In this document: positions 45,263-54,479 of the stretch, piece after piece
Numbering within the stretch: position 1 is the stretch's first letter
Layout: each line of letters opens with the position of its first letter
Assembly (NCBI RefSeq): GCF_016107285.1
Contig: NZ_RCVQ01000003.1
Coordinates: 1 to 64,000 of the forward strand
DNA length: 64,000 nucleotides
Direction: 5' to 3'
Source: Roseomonas sp. KE0001
GTDB lineage: Bacteria; Pseudomonadota; Alphaproteobacteria; Acetobacterales; Acetobacteraceae
Made by a program: the position numbers and the translations under genes
The notes under the pieces: generated by a model
Seen by the model: only the letters and a program-made list of their open reading frames with translations
Databases searched by the model: none
What the model was told of the DNA's origin: nothing

Positions 45263-46504
45263 ATGGCCGCACTCACCGACACCACGATCCGACATGCGCT
45301 CAAGCGCGTCGAGATAAGCCAGAAGCAGGAAAACCTCGCCGATGGCGAAGGACGCGGCACCGGCCGTCTCGTCCTCGTTCTCAAGCCCATGCCGAAGCGC
45401 GTCACCGCCGACTGGATGGCGCAACAATGGCGCGACGGTAAGCGCACGAAGAAGAAGCTCGGCGCCTATCCCTCAATGTCGCTCGCCCAGGCCCGCGAAA
45501 TCTTCAAGCGCGACTTTGCCGACGTCATCCAGAAAGGCCGAAGCATCAAGATCGCCACCGACACGCGCCCCGGCACGGTCGCCGATCTGTTCGAGGGCTA
45601 TGTCGCCGCCCTCAAGGACGCTGGGAAGCCCTCGTGGAAGGAGACCGAAAAGGGTCTCAACAAGATCGCCGACACGCTCGGGCGCAATCGCCTCGCCCGC
45701 GAGATCGAGGCCGAGGAGATCATCGAGCTGATCCGCCCGATCTACGATCGCGGCGCGAAGTCGATGGCCGACCATGTGCGCTCCTATCTCCATGCCGCCT
45801 TCGCCTGGGGCATGAAGTCCGACAATGATTATCGGCAGCAGTCCTCCCGCCGCTTCCGCATCCCCTTCAATCCGGCGACAGGCATTCCGACCGAGCCCAA
45901 GGTTCACGGCACGCGCTGGCTCGACGAAGATGAGTTCGTCCAGCTCTATCGCTGGCTCGAATGCCCCGATACGCCGGTCCATCCGTCCTACCCGCGCGCC
46001 GTGCAGATCATCATGTTGACCGGCCAGCGCGTCGAGGAGATCGCGCGCCTGCATGTCGATCAGTGGGACGCCAAGGAGCGGATTATCGACTGGTCGAAGA
46101 CCAAGAACGACCAGCCACACGCCGTTCCGGTGCCGTTGCTCGCCGCCGAGTTGATCGAGTCGATCACGCCGAACGAATGGGGATGGTATTTCCCGTCGGC
46201 CAAAGACCCGTCGAAGCCGGTCAGCCACGGCACGCTCTATAGCTTCGTCTGGCGTCAGCGGGACCGCGGCGTGATCCCCTATGCGACGAACCGCGATCTC
46301 CGCCGCACCTTCAAGACGCTCGCCGGCAAGGCGGGCATATCGAAGGAAATCCGCGACCGCCTCCAGAACCACGCGCTGCAGGACGTCAGCTCCAAACATT
46401 ACGACCGCTGGCACTATATGGTCGAGAAGCGCGCGGGCATGGCGAAGTGGGACAAGTTCGTCCGCGCCATGCTGGCGAAGAAGCGCCTGAAGGCGGCCGC
46501 TTGA
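45263..46504 (+). CDS. Tyrosine-type site-specific integrase
   Basis: 413 residues. The N-terminal DUF4102 arm-binding region includes KRTKKKLGAYPSMSLAQARE; the core has ADLFEGYVAALKDAGKPSWK. Catalytic residues are visible in MLTGQRVEEIARLHVDQWD (Arg), NRDLRRTFKTLAGKAGISKE (R-x-x-R region) and the final SSKHYDRWHY (nucleophile Tyr). It lies at the radC junction pointing into the element, the normal place for a P4-type integrase. The next gene overlaps its stop by one base. Confidence 0.93.
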   Translation: MAALTDTTIRHALKRVEISQKQENLADGEGRGTGRLVLVLKPMPKRVTADWMAQQWRDGKRTKKKLGAYPSMSLAQAREIFKRDFADVIQKGRSIKIATDTRPGTVADLFEGYVAALKDAGKPSWKETEKGLNKIADTLGRNRLAREIEAEEIIELIRPIYDRGAKSMADHVRSYLHAAFAWGMKSDNDYRQQSSRRFRIPFNPATGIPTEPKVHGTRWLDEDEFVQLYRWLECPDTPVHPSYPRAVQIIMLTGQRVEEIARLHVDQWDAKERIIDWSKTKNDQPHAVPVPLLAAELIESITPNEWGWYFPSAKDPSKPVSHGTLYSFVWRQRDRGVIPYATNRDLRRTFKTLAGKAGISKEIRDRLQNHALQDVSSKHYDRWHYMVEKRAGMAKWDKFVRAMLAKKRLKAAA

Positions 46505-47862
46505 TGACGCGGCCGCCCAAATCCCCCGCCCCGCGCCGCGTCGGGACAGCCGCGCCGGCCGCCGACATCGACGCGCAAAGCTATGCGGCCTTCGTCGGCG
46601 ACCTGAAGCAGAGGATCATCGAAGCCCGGCACCGCGCCAGCCTGTCGGTCAACCGCGAGATGATCATGCTCTACTGGACCATCGGGCGGGATATTCTCAC
46701 CCGGCAGGAGCGTGAGGGTTGGGGTGCCAAGGTCGTCGACCGGCTGGCCGGGGATCTCCGTCAGGCGTTCCCCGAAATGACCGGGCTTTCTTCCCGAAAC
46801 CTCAAATATATGCGGGCCTTGGCCGATGCCTGGCCCGATCCCGAAATTGTGCAACGGGTCGTTGCACAATTGCCCTGGGGCCATAACGTGAGCCTGCTCG
46901 ATACCGTGAAGGCGCCCGAAGAACGCGCCTGGTATGCCCGACAGGCCATCGAACATGGCTGGACGCGCCCCGTCCTCGTCCATCAGATCGAGAGCAATCT
47001 GTTCGTCCGCCAAGGCAGCGCGCTCACCAATTTCTCACGAACCTTACCGGCCGCGCAATCCGAGCTTGCCCAACAGATTCTCAAAGACCCCTACACCTTC
47101 GACTTCCTCTCGCTCGGCCCGGACATGCTGGAGCGCGATCTGGAGCGCGGGCTGATCGAACATCTGCGCGCGATGATCCTCGAACTCGGCAAGGGCTTCG
47201 CCTTCGTCGGGAGCCAGTATCATCTCGAAGTCGGAGGTCAGGATTATTACCTCGACCTGCTTTTCTATCACCTCCGTCTGCGCTGCTTCGTGGTGATCGA
47301 ACTGAAGATCGAGGACTTCAAGCCCGAGTTCGCGGGCAAGATGAACTTCTACCTCTCGGCTGTCGACGACCAGCTCCGTCACCCGGACGACCAGCCGACC
47401 ATCGGCATCATTCTCTGCAAAGGCCGTAACGAGGTGATCGTCGAATACACCTTGCGCGACACCAGCAAGCCGATGGGCGTCGCGCAATACCGGCTGTCGC
47501 CGGGCCTGCCGCCACAGCTTCAACGCGACCTGCCGACCGTCGAGGAGCTGGCGCGCGAATTTCCGCTCATGTCCGTCGTCAAGCTGCGCATCGAGATCGA
47601 GCGGACCTTGCGGGATTTCATGATCGACAATGGCGGCACGCCGGAACGACCGGCCGGTATCAGCGAAATGGTGAGCGCCTTGCAGAAGCGTAGGATCGCG
47701 CCCGCCAGCACGAAACCGTTCCTCGCTTCGCTCCGCGTCATGCTGGAAGCCTCGCATGGTGTCGATGTGGACGGGACAAGCGCACAGCGCGCGATCGATG
47801 TCGGCACGACGTTCCTGGCGGAACTGAGGGAGCTGCGGGCGCGTCGCGGAAAGGACGGCTGA
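46504..47862 (+). CDS. YhcG-type PDDEXK nuclease (DUF1016)
   Basis: About 452 residues. The N-terminal DUF1016 region (SLSVNREMIMLYWTIGRDIL, GLSSRNLKYMRALADAWPD, WGHNVSLLDTVK) is followed by a PDDEXK core: FVGSQYHLEVGGQDYYLDLL with the Asp and CFVVIELKIEDFKPEFAGKM with the E-x-K. Members are restriction-endonuclease-fold proteins of uncertain role, common on mobile elements. The start overlaps the integrase stop (TGATG), suggesting translational coupling to it. Confidence 0.9.
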   Translation: MTRPPKSPAPRRVGTAAPAADIDAQSYAAFVGDLKQRIIEARHRASLSVNREMIMLYWTIGRDILTRQEREGWGAKVVDRLAGDLRQAFPEMTGLSSRNLKYMRALADAWPDPEIVQRVVAQLPWGHNVSLLDTVKAPEERAWYARQAIEHGWTRPVLVHQIESNLFVRQGSALTNFSRTLPAAQSELAQQILKDPYTFDFLSLGPDMLERDLERGLIEHLRAMILELGKGFAFVGSQYHLEVGGQDYYLDLLFYHLRLRCFVVIELKIEDFKPEFAGKMNFYLSAVDDQLRHPDDQPTIGIILCKGRNEVIVEYTLRDTSKPMGVAQYRLSPGLPPQLQRDLPTVEELAREFPLMSVVKLRIEIERTLRDFMIDNGGTPERPAGISEMVSALQKRRIAPASTKPFLASLRVMLEASHGVDVDGTSAQRAIDVGTTFLAELRELRARRGKDG

Positions 47863-48141
47863 ATGTTCCGCCGTCTGGCCGCCTGGATCGAGAAGCGCAG
47901 ACAGATTCGCCAACGCTGGCAGCAGGACGCGCGGGCGATGATCGCGGCGCACGGCCGTCACGCCTATTATGAAGCGCAGCGCCTCGCCGCACGCAGTCGT
48001 GCGCAGGGAAACAGGTCCGAGTTCTGGCATTGGGCCAAGGTCGCGTCAGAAGTCGCGCGCCTTTCTCCTGTCGTGGAAATGGACATGAAGGTGGTGCAGG
48101 CCATCGCCGATGAGGAAATGCGATCGCTCCGGCATCCATGA
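47863..48141 (+). CDS. Small protein of unknown function
   Basis: 92 residues, starting on the base after the YhcG stop codon, so very likely in the same operon. It is rich in Arg, Ala and Gln (EKRRQIRQRWQQDARAMIAA; YEAQRLAARSRAQGN) and mostly helical by appearance, with a Trp-containing WHWAKVASEVAR segment. I do not recognise a family. No signal peptide or membrane helix. Confidence 0.6.
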   Translation: MFRRLAAWIEKRRQIRQRWQQDARAMIAAHGRHAYYEAQRLAARSRAQGNRSEFWHWAKVASEVARLSPVVEMDMKVVQAIADEEMRSLRHP

Positions 48142-48291
48142 TGATGGCGGGGGAAAGCCTTCCCCCTGGCCGGCGCCAAGGTCGCCGGCACACCCCCTTC
48201 TGCGGGGAGACCCCCAGGCTGTGCAGAAACTCGCCGTGATGGCGCAGGTGCAGCCCCCAAAAACGCCGGCCGCGAAGCGGCCTGGCCCCGT

Positions 48292-49713
48292 TCAGCTCGC
48301 CCCGATCATTGCCCCGGTTCCGACCGTGTTCGTCGCTCGGATAATGTTGAAGGCCAGGACCGATAGCGCCGCTTCCGCCTTTACCCTCCGTAATCCTCTG
48401 GTGAGGAACCGGCCTCCGCCGGACATTCGTTTGATCGTTCCAAACGGGTGCTCAACGGTGCATCGCCTGATCCGCATCAGATTCGGGTCGGCGTAGATTC
48501 GTGCCTCCATCCGATCGAGCGCACCTTGATCGTAAAGCCGATGGATCGTTCGCTGAGCGCCTGGTGTGCATCGCGGCTTCAGGGCGCAGGTCTTGCACGC
48601 CGATGTCCGGTATCGGATCGCGCGGTTGCGAGTATGCTTGCCGGATGGACGCAGAGTGTGGCCGCCGGGGCATCTGATCGTATCACTGTCCTCATCATAG
48701 ATGAACTGAGTGGGCCGAAAGTGCTCGGTGTTCATTGCTCCGCGCTTGATCGGCGCCGACACGGTGATCGCCTCGGTTTCGCAACGGGCGACCTCCTCGG
48801 CATTGGAGTAGCCGCCGTCTGTCAGGACGTGCAATTCGTCAGCTTCCAGCACCTCCTTGGCCGCCAGTGATACGGGGTGAAGGAGATGACTGTCGTTGGC
48901 GTCGTTGAACACGTCGTAGTGGACGATCAGACCGCTCGTTACATCGACTACGCTCTGAAGGTTGTAGGACGGCAGCTTCGGTGCATGTGCGTAACCCATC
49001 GGCTTCGCTTCCGGCTCGCCGAAAACGATCACCTTCTCCTCGCGTTCGGCCAATTCGGATTGGCGCCTGGCGAGACGGTTCTTGCGACGCTGGAGGGACG
49101 CGACCGCCCTACTGAACGCATCCCGGTGCGCGGGCTGGTCGTCGAAACCTCGTGCCACCTGATCGTCGATCGCGTCCAGGCGATCGAGATAATAGGCGAT
49201 CTCTCGCTCGGTATGGGCCACGTCACGCGCCAAGCGTTCGGCACCGGCGATGTTCTTGGGGCTGGCGACTGCCCGCATCTTCGTTCCGTCGAGCGCGACG
49301 GTGTGACCGCCGATCAGACCTTGCTCGCGGCAGAACTGCACGAAGGCGGCGCTGGCTCCGATAATCGCTTCGGGATTGTCGTGCCGGAACGCGGCGATGG
49401 TGCGGTAATCGGGCGCGAGGCGGCGCAACAGCCACAACGCCTCAAGGTCACGCGAACAGGCCCGCTCCAGCATACGGGACGAACGGACCTGATTGAGATA
49501 GCCCCAGATATAGAGACGGAGCATATCGCCAGGATGGAAGCCCGGCCTCCCTGTTACGGCCGAGACGGCGCGCTAGAAGCCAAGTTCGCCCAGGTCCAAT
49601 CTGTCGACGAACATATCCACGACGCGCACCAATGCGTCCGGCGCGATGTAATCGTCGATACAAGGAGGCAGCAGGCTGCCCTGCGTTCTATCCTGACCCT
49701 CGATGAAGCTCAC
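48292..49713 (-). pseudogene. IS1182-family transposase with an in-frame amber codon
   Basis: A 473-codon frame from GTG 49713 begins SFIEGQDRTQGSLLPP and IDDYIAPDALVRVVDMFVD, typical of IS1182-type transposases. A TAG at 49573-49575 follows DRLDLGELGF; after it the frame continues RAVSAVTGRPGFHPGDMLRL and through the whole DDE core (VLTDGGYSNAEEVARCE, RIRRCTVEHPFGTIKRMSGG). Restart at 49524 would lack the N-terminal domain. I could not define the terminal inverted repeats. A GC-rich patch (48140-48290) separates it from the preceding gene. Confidence 0.85.
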
Positions 49714-49823
49714 CGACGCTCTCCCCCACGGCCTCCGATGGTCGAGAGATTACGGCCATTCGCCGCGAAGCAACAGCAAGCCCAGCAGCAAACAGGCTCA
49801 ACCGTGGCAGAGATGAGTAAGGC

Positions 49824-50552
49824 TTATTCAGTCCCGCTCATCGCAGCGGTGATATGTTCAGCGCCATGTGGAACGCGCCCCTCGGCCTTCCGCTCGCTAT
49901 AGCGATCGACAAGATAATCTGCCCGGTCGCGGGTCAGGAGCGTGAACTTGTAGAGTTCTTCCATCACGTCCACGAGCCGCTCATAATAGGAAGACGGCTT
50001 CATGCGACCGGCCTCATCGAACTGCTCATAGGCTTTGGCGACCGATGACTGATTGGGCACGGTAATCATCCGCATCCAGCGGCCGAGAACGCGAAGCTGG
50101 TTGACGGCGTTGAACGACTGAGAGCCGCCTGACACCTGGCATACGGCAAGCGTGCGCCCCTGCGTCGGCCGCACGCCGCCGCTCTCAAGCGGCAGCCAGT
50201 CGATCTGGCTTTTGAAGATGCCGGTCATCGCGCCGTGGCGCTCGGGCGAACACCAGACATGCCCCTCCGACCAGATCGAAAGCTCGCGCAGCTCGGTCAC
50301 CTTCGGATGGCTCGCCGGGGCATCGTCCGGCTGTGGTAGCCCGCGCGGATCGAAGATGCGGGTTTCCGCGCCGAAGCTGCGGAGCAGCCGGTCCGCTTCC
50401 TCGATCAGAAGGCGGCTGTAACTGCGCTCGCGCAAGGAGCCATAGAGCAGCAGGAATCGCGGCGGATGCGGCGACACGCGAACGGGGGAGAGTTTATCGA
50501 GGGTCGGCGTATCAAGGAACGCAGAATCGAGCGCGGGAAAGCTGTCTGTCAT
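49824..50552 (-). CDS. arsH: Arsenical resistance protein ArsH (NADPH-dependent FMN reductase)
   Basis: About 242 residues. The flavodoxin-like fold shows [20 protein letters not shown] (phosphate loop), [40 protein letters not shown] and [20 protein letters not shown], all characteristic of ArsH. Known ArsH enzymes oxidise trivalent organoarsenicals. The ATG at 50552 (MTDSFPALD) is preferred to a TTG seven codons earlier. It is divergent from arsR with an operator palindrome between. Confidence 0.95.
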   Translation of the reverse strand: MTDSFPALDSAFLDTPTLDKLSPVRVSPHPPRFLLLYGSLRERSYSRLLIEEADRLLRSFGAETRIFDPRGLPQPDDAPASHPKVTELRELSIWSEGHVWCSPERHGAMTGIFKSQIDWLPLESGGVRPTQGRTLAVCQVSGGSQSFNAVNQLRVLGRWMRMITVPNQSSVAKAYEQFDEAGRMKPSSYYERLVDVMEELYKFTLLTRDRADYLVDRYSERKAEGRVPHGAEHITAAMSGTE

Positions 50553-50579
50553 CGGGATACTCTGGCTTGGCAAATCGCC

Positions 50580-50603
50580 ATACTTCTAATATCGTAGAAA
50601 TAT
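50580..50603. promoter_or_regulatory. ArsR operator palindrome between arsH and arsR
   Basis: ATAnTTCTA-N6-TAGAAnTAT is a perfect interrupted palindrome; its right edge covers the arsR start codon (50602) and its left edge lies 28 bases from the arsH start. ArsR repressors bind such AT-rich palindromes, so it should control both divergent genes. Confidence 0.72.
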
Positions 50604-50967
50604 GGAAATCAAGATCGCCGTCACCGCTTTATCCGCACTGGCCCATGAAGGCCGGCTCGAAGTCTTCCGTATGCTGGTGCAGGCAGGGGGTGACGGCCTC
50701 CCGGCGGGCGAGATCGCCAAACGCCTTGGCGTGCCGCCAAACACGCTGTCCGCCAACCTCAATGTGCTAAGCCATGCCGCGCTGATCGGCTCCCGGCGCG
50801 AGGGCCGATCCATCATCTATACAGCGTCCTACGATCGCATGGCCGGACTGCTCGGCTTCCTCATGGAAGATTGCTGCCAGGGCGCATCCGAAATCTGCGT
50901 CCCCTTGGCCGAGGTCGTGAACCGCGCAGCCTGTTGCGCAGCCGAGAACAAAGCCGTGCAATCATGA
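50602..50967 (+). CDS. arsR: ArsR-family arsenite-responsive repressor
   Basis: 121 residues with a winged helix (LAHEGRLEVFRMLVQAG, GEIAKRLGVPPNTLSANLNV, LIGSRREGRSIIYTASYD). Cysteines are clustered toward the C-terminus (EDCCQGASEIC, NRAACCAAEN), the arrangement of ArsR types that bind As(III) with C-terminal thiols. The stop overlaps the start of the aquaporin gene (ATGA), as in the arsR-aqpS order known from Sinorhizobium meliloti. Confidence 0.93.
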   Translation: MEIKIAVTALSALAHEGRLEVFRMLVQAGGDGLPAGEIAKRLGVPPNTLSANLNVLSHAALIGSRREGRSIIYTASYDRMAGLLGFLMEDCCQGASEICVPLAEVVNRAACCAAENKAVQS

Positions 50968-51335
50968 CCGCATTCGACTTGCCACGCCGGCTCGCCGCCG
51001 AGGCGCTCGGCACGGCACTACTGCTCGCAATCGTCATTGGCTCGGGCATCATGGGGGATCGCCTTTCCGGCGGGAACGTCGCCATCGCGCTTCTCGGCAA
51101 CACGCTTGCAACCGGCGCGGGGCTTGTGGTGCTCATCACCATGTTCGTCCCGATCTCAGGCGCCCATTTCAACCCTGCCGTTACGCTAGTTTTCGCAGCG
51201 CGGCGGGAGATCAGGGCGACGGTCGCGGTCGCCTACATCGTGGTCCAGATGATCGCCGGGATCATGGGCGTGTGGGTCGCGCATCTCATGTTCGGCGAGA
51301 CGGCGTTCCAAATCTCGACTGTTGATTGCCACTGA
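50964..51335 (+). pseudogene. AqpS-like aquaglyceroporin, truncated by IS21
   Basis: The first 118 or so residues of a MIP channel: RRLAAEALGTALLLAIVIGS, then the first NPA box in PISGAHFNPAVTLVFAA and a third helix. The second NPA half is absent. The gene sequence stops at the IS21 left end (51320) and reads a few codons into the IS before a stop. Intact relatives in arsR-aqpS-arsC-arsH operons export arsenite produced from arsenate. The rest of this gene is not found on the far side of the IS. Confidence 0.85.
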
Positions 51336-51398
51336 GAACCGACCCGGGGTTGCCACGGAGATCTGACCCGGGTTGTGGATGTGGGGTTTCGAAGCCCG

Positions 51399-52181
51399 TC
51401 AGGTCGGCTGTGGTTTCCTTTCGCGATGGGCCTGGGTGGCGGAGCTGTTCCTGAAGCGGAAGCTGTCGTTGCCGGTCTCCAGGATGTGGCAGTGGTGGGT
51501 GAGCCGGTCGAGGAGCGCGGTGGTCATCTTGGCATCTCCGAAGATCGCCGCCCACTCACTGAAACTGAGGTTGGTGGTGATGATGACGCTGGTCTGCTCG
51601 TAGAGCTTGCTGAGCAGGTGAAACAACAGGGCGCCGCCTGAGGCACTGAATGGCAGGTAGCCCAGTTCGTCGAGGATCAGCAGGTCGGCGTGGAGCAGGC
51701 GAGCCGCGATCTGTCCGGCCTTTCCGGCGGCTTTCTCCTGCTCGAGCATGTTGACCAGCTCCACCGTGGAGAAGAACCGCACGCGCTTGCGGTGATGCTC
51801 GACGGCTTGGACGCCGAGCGCGGTGGCTACGTGGGTCTTGCCGGTACCCGGCCCACCGACCAGCACGACGTTGTCGGCGCCGTCCATGAAGGCACCGGCG
51901 TGGAGCTGGCGCACCAGGGCCTCGTTGAGCTGGCTGCTGGCGAAGTCGAAGCCCGTCAGGTCCTTGTAGGTGGGGAAGCGGGCGGCCTTGAGCTGGTAGG
52001 CGATGGAGCGGACCTCGCGCTCGGCGATCTCGGCCTTGAGCAGCTGCGACAGGATCGGGACCGCGCTCTGGAAGGCGGGCGCGCCCTGCTCGGTCAGTTC
52101 GGCCGCGGCCTGCGCCATGCCGTGCATCTTGAGGCTGCGCAGCATGATGGTGATGGCGGCGGCCGCCGGGTCATGACGCAT
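51399..52181 (-). CDS. istB: IS21 helper ATPase IstB
   Basis: About 260 residues in the DnaC-like AAA+ group. Walker A is [19 protein letters not shown], Walker [18 protein letters not shown], and the sensor region [20 protein letters not shown]. It assists the IstA transposase in target selection. The ATG at 52181 overlaps the istA end by 11 bases. Confidence 0.94.
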   Translation of the reverse strand: MRHDPAAAAITIMLRSLKMHGMAQAAAELTEQGAPAFQSAVPILSQLLKAEIAEREVRSIAYQLKAARFPTYKDLTGFDFASSQLNEALVRQLHAGAFMDGADNVVLVGGPGTGKTHVATALGVQAVEHHRKRVRFFSTVELVNMLEQEKAAGKAGQIAARLLHADLLILDELGYLPFSASGGALLFHLLSKLYEQTSVIITTNLSFSEWAAIFGDAKMTTALLDRLTHHCHILETGNDSFRFRNSSATQAHRERKPQPT

Positions 52182-53700
52182 GACGGCCTCCCTGCCTCGG
52201 GCGCAGGCTGTCATAGCGGGCGACGTTGGCCTTGGGCTCCTGTGCCAGCACCAGGGCCTGGGGCGCCTCGATCGGCAGCGCCTGGGAGGTAGCGCTATCA
52301 GTCAGCCGGTGCAGCAGGTTGAGGATGTGGGTCTTGCTGGCAACCCCGGCCTGCAGCGCCATCTCCACGGCGACCAGCACGGCCTGCTCGTCGTGCTGCA
52401 GCACCAGGGAAAGGATCTCCACCATCTCCCGGTCGCCGCCGGACCTGCCGTGCAGCTGACGCTGGAGCTGGCGGAACGCCTCTGGCAGTTCGGCGAAGGG
52501 CGCGCCGTTGCGCAGGGCGCCGGGCTTGCGCTGGACCACGGCCAGGTAGTGGTGCCAATCGTAGACGGTCCGGCCCTGCCCGTGGTGCGACCGCTCGATG
52601 ATCCGCGGGTGCTCGCAGACAACGGCGCCCTCGGCGACCACCACGATGCGGTTGGGGTAGATCCGCAGGCTGACCGGCCGGTTGGCGAAGGCGGCGGGCA
52701 CGCTGTAGCGGTTGCGGTCGAAGTGCACGAGGCAGGTGGGCGAGACCCGCTTGGTCTCCTCCACGAAGCCGTCGAAGACCCGCCGGACCGGCATCAGGCA
52801 GTCCACCTCCTGCCGCCAGACCGCGGCGACGCTGCCGGGCTCCACCCCGTGCGGGATCTCCGCCCAAAGGGTGAGGCAGCGTTGCTCCAGCCAGGCGTTC
52901 AGTGCCTCCAGGCTGGTGACCTGGGGCACCGGCTGCCACAGCCGGTGCCGGGCGTCCTGGACGTTCTTCTCGACCTGACCTTTCTCCCACCCCGAAGCCG
53001 GATTGCAGAATTCAGGCTCGAACAGATAGTGGCTCGCCATCGCCAGGAAGCGGGCGTTGATCTGCCGCTCCCGGCTCGGGCCGATGCGGTCCACGGCGGT
53101 GCGCATGTTGTCGTAGATGCCACGCCGCGGCACGCCGCCCAGCACGCGAAAGCCGTGGTTGTGGGCGTCGAACAGCATCTCGTGCGTCTGCAGCAGATAG
53201 GCCCGCACCAGGAAGGCCCGGCTGTGGCAGAGCTTGAGATGGGCGACCTGCAGCTTGGTTCGCTCGCCGCCGATGACGGCATGCTCCTCGCTCCAGTCGA
53301 ACTGGAACGCCTCGCCCGGGCCAAAGGCCAGCGGCACGAAGGCACCGCGGCCGGAGGTCTGCTGCTGGCGCTGCCAGTCGTCCCGCCAGGCCCGCACAAA
53401 GGCGGCGACGCGGCGGTACGAGCCGTCATAGCCCAGCCCGGCCAGCTCCGCGTGGAACTGCCGCGCGGTGCGTTTCTGTTTGCGTGGCCTGCGGGCGTCC
53501 GTCCGCAGCCAAGCCGCCAACCGCTCGGCAAAGGGATCCAGCTTGCTGGGCCGATCGGGGGTCCTGAACACAGGCTCCACCGTCTCGGACCGCAGGTACT
53601 TGCGGATGGTGTTCCGCGACAGGCCGGTCCGGCGGGCGATCGCGCGGATCGACAGGTGTTCCCGGAAATGCCAGCGCCGGATCACGCTCAACAACGCCAT
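52171..53700 (-). CDS. istA: IS21 transposase IstA
   Basis: About 509 residues. An N-terminal helix-turn-helix ([20 protein letters not shown]) precedes the DDE/rve core: [17 protein letters not shown] (first Asp), [12 protein letters not shown] (second Asp) and [19 protein letters not shown] (Glu). The start at ATG 53700 ([16 protein letters not shown]) is preferred to the earlier frame opening at 53760. Intact, so the element looks functional. Confidence 0.94.
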   Translation of the reverse strand: MALLSVIRRWHFREHLSIRAIARRTGLSRNTIRKYLRSETVEPVFRTPDRPSKLDPFAERLAAWLRTDARRPRKQKRTARQFHAELAGLGYDGSYRRVAAFVRAWRDDWQRQQQTSGRGAFVPLAFGPGEAFQFDWSEEHAVIGGERTKLQVAHLKLCHSRAFLVRAYLLQTHEMLFDAHNHGFRVLGGVPRRGIYDNMRTAVDRIGPSRERQINARFLAMASHYLFEPEFCNPASGWEKGQVEKNVQDARHRLWQPVPQVTSLEALNAWLEQRCLTLWAEIPHGVEPGSVAAVWRQEVDCLMPVRRVFDGFVEETKRVSPTCLVHFDRNRYSVPAAFANRPVSLRIYPNRIVVVAEGAVVCEHPRIIERSHHGQGRTVYDWHHYLAVVQRKPGALRNGAPFAELPEAFRQLQRQLHGRSGGDREMVEILSLVLQHDEQAVLVAVEMALQAGVASKTHILNLLHRLTDSATSQALPIEAPQALVLAQEPKANVARYDSLRPRQGGRHAS

Positions 53701-53813
53701 GTCCAACACTCCCGCTGCCCCCACCCAAAAGGCCGAGGCTAGCGTCCGAACATGGGTCAACTCTCAGTGGCAACTTCACCCCAAACCGGGTCGGTTCTCA
53801 GTGGCAATCAACA

Positions 53814-54479
53814 GTGCATTACGGCAAGACGCCCGAACCAGAAACGCCCTATCAGAAGGCCGCGCAGGTCTGGGACGATCGCATCGGCTCGGCCCGCGTC
53901 CAGGCCAAGAACTGGCGCTATATGGCCTTCGGCTCGCTCATCCTCTCGGCGGGCTTCGCTGGCGCGCTCGTCATCCAGTCGGCGCGCGGGACCGTCGTGC
54001 CGTGGGTTGTCCAGGTCGATAAGCTCGGCCAGGCGCAGAGCGTCGCTCCGGCCACGGCGGATTTCCGCCCCACCGACCCGCAAATCGCGTGGCATCTCGC
54101 CCGCTTCATCGAGCAGGTCCGCTCGATCCCCGCCGATCCGATCATCGTCCGCCAGAACTGGCTTCGCGCCTATGAGTGGACGACCGATCGCGGCGCAGGC
54201 GCGCTCAACGACTATGCCCGCACCAACGACCCCTTCACCAAGGTCGGCAAGCAGCAGATCGCTGTCGACGTCTCCAGCGTCATCCGCGCGTCACCGGATT
54301 CGTTCCGCGTCGCCTGGACGGAACGACGCTACGAGAACGGGCTGCTTTCCGCGACCGAGCGTTGGACCGCGATCCTCACCATCGCCGTTCAGCCGCCGCG
54401 CGACGCCGAACGGCTCAAGGCCAATCCCCTCGGAATCTATGTCAATGCGATTTCGTGGTCGCGGGAGATCGGCCAATGA
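53814..54479 (+). CDS. trbF: Conjugal transfer protein TrbF (VirB8-like), 5' end trimmed
   Basis: 221 residues. The text from HYGKTPEPETPYQKAAQVWD onward is typical TrbF, with one membrane helix (YMAFGSLILSAGFAGALVIQ) and the periplasmic VirB8-like domain (LRAYEWTTDRGAGALNDYAR). The usual first several residues are replaced by a GTG that is the first codon outside the IS21 right end, so the IS border sits inside or at the very start of the gene. It forms the inner-membrane part of the type IV secretion core with trbG and trbI. Confidence 0.88.
   Translation: MHYGKTPEPETPYQKAAQVWDDRIGSARVQAKNWRYMAFGSLILSAGFAGALVIQSARGTVVPWVVQVDKLGQAQSVAPATADFRPTDPQIAWHLARFIEQVRSIPADPIIVRQNWLRAYEWTTDRGAGALNDYARTNDPFTKVGKQQIAVDVSSVIRASPDSFRVAWTERRYENGLLSATERWTAILTIAVQPPRDAERLKANPLGIYVNAISWSREIGQ

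Larger units (their letters stand above)
51320..53813. mobile_element. IS21-family insertion sequence (2494 bp, complete)
   Basis: Both ends read inward as TGTTGATTGCCACTGAGAAC followed by CGACCCGG, a perfect match of about 28 bp starting with TG and ending with CA. Further partial copies of the end motif lie just inside each terminus (TGCCACGGAGATCTGACCC; TTGCCACTGAGAGTTGACCC), as usual for IS21. It encodes istA and istB. The flanking bases (CTCGAC on the left, GTGCAT on the right) show no target duplication, although IS21 elements normally make one of 4-8 bp. Confidence 0.95.

Noticed and set aside
48142-49823. Terminal inverted repeats for the IS1182-type element
   Set aside because: I compared the flanks of the transposase gene on both sides and found only a short direct match (GCCGCGAAGC), not an inverted repeat, so the ends are left undefined.
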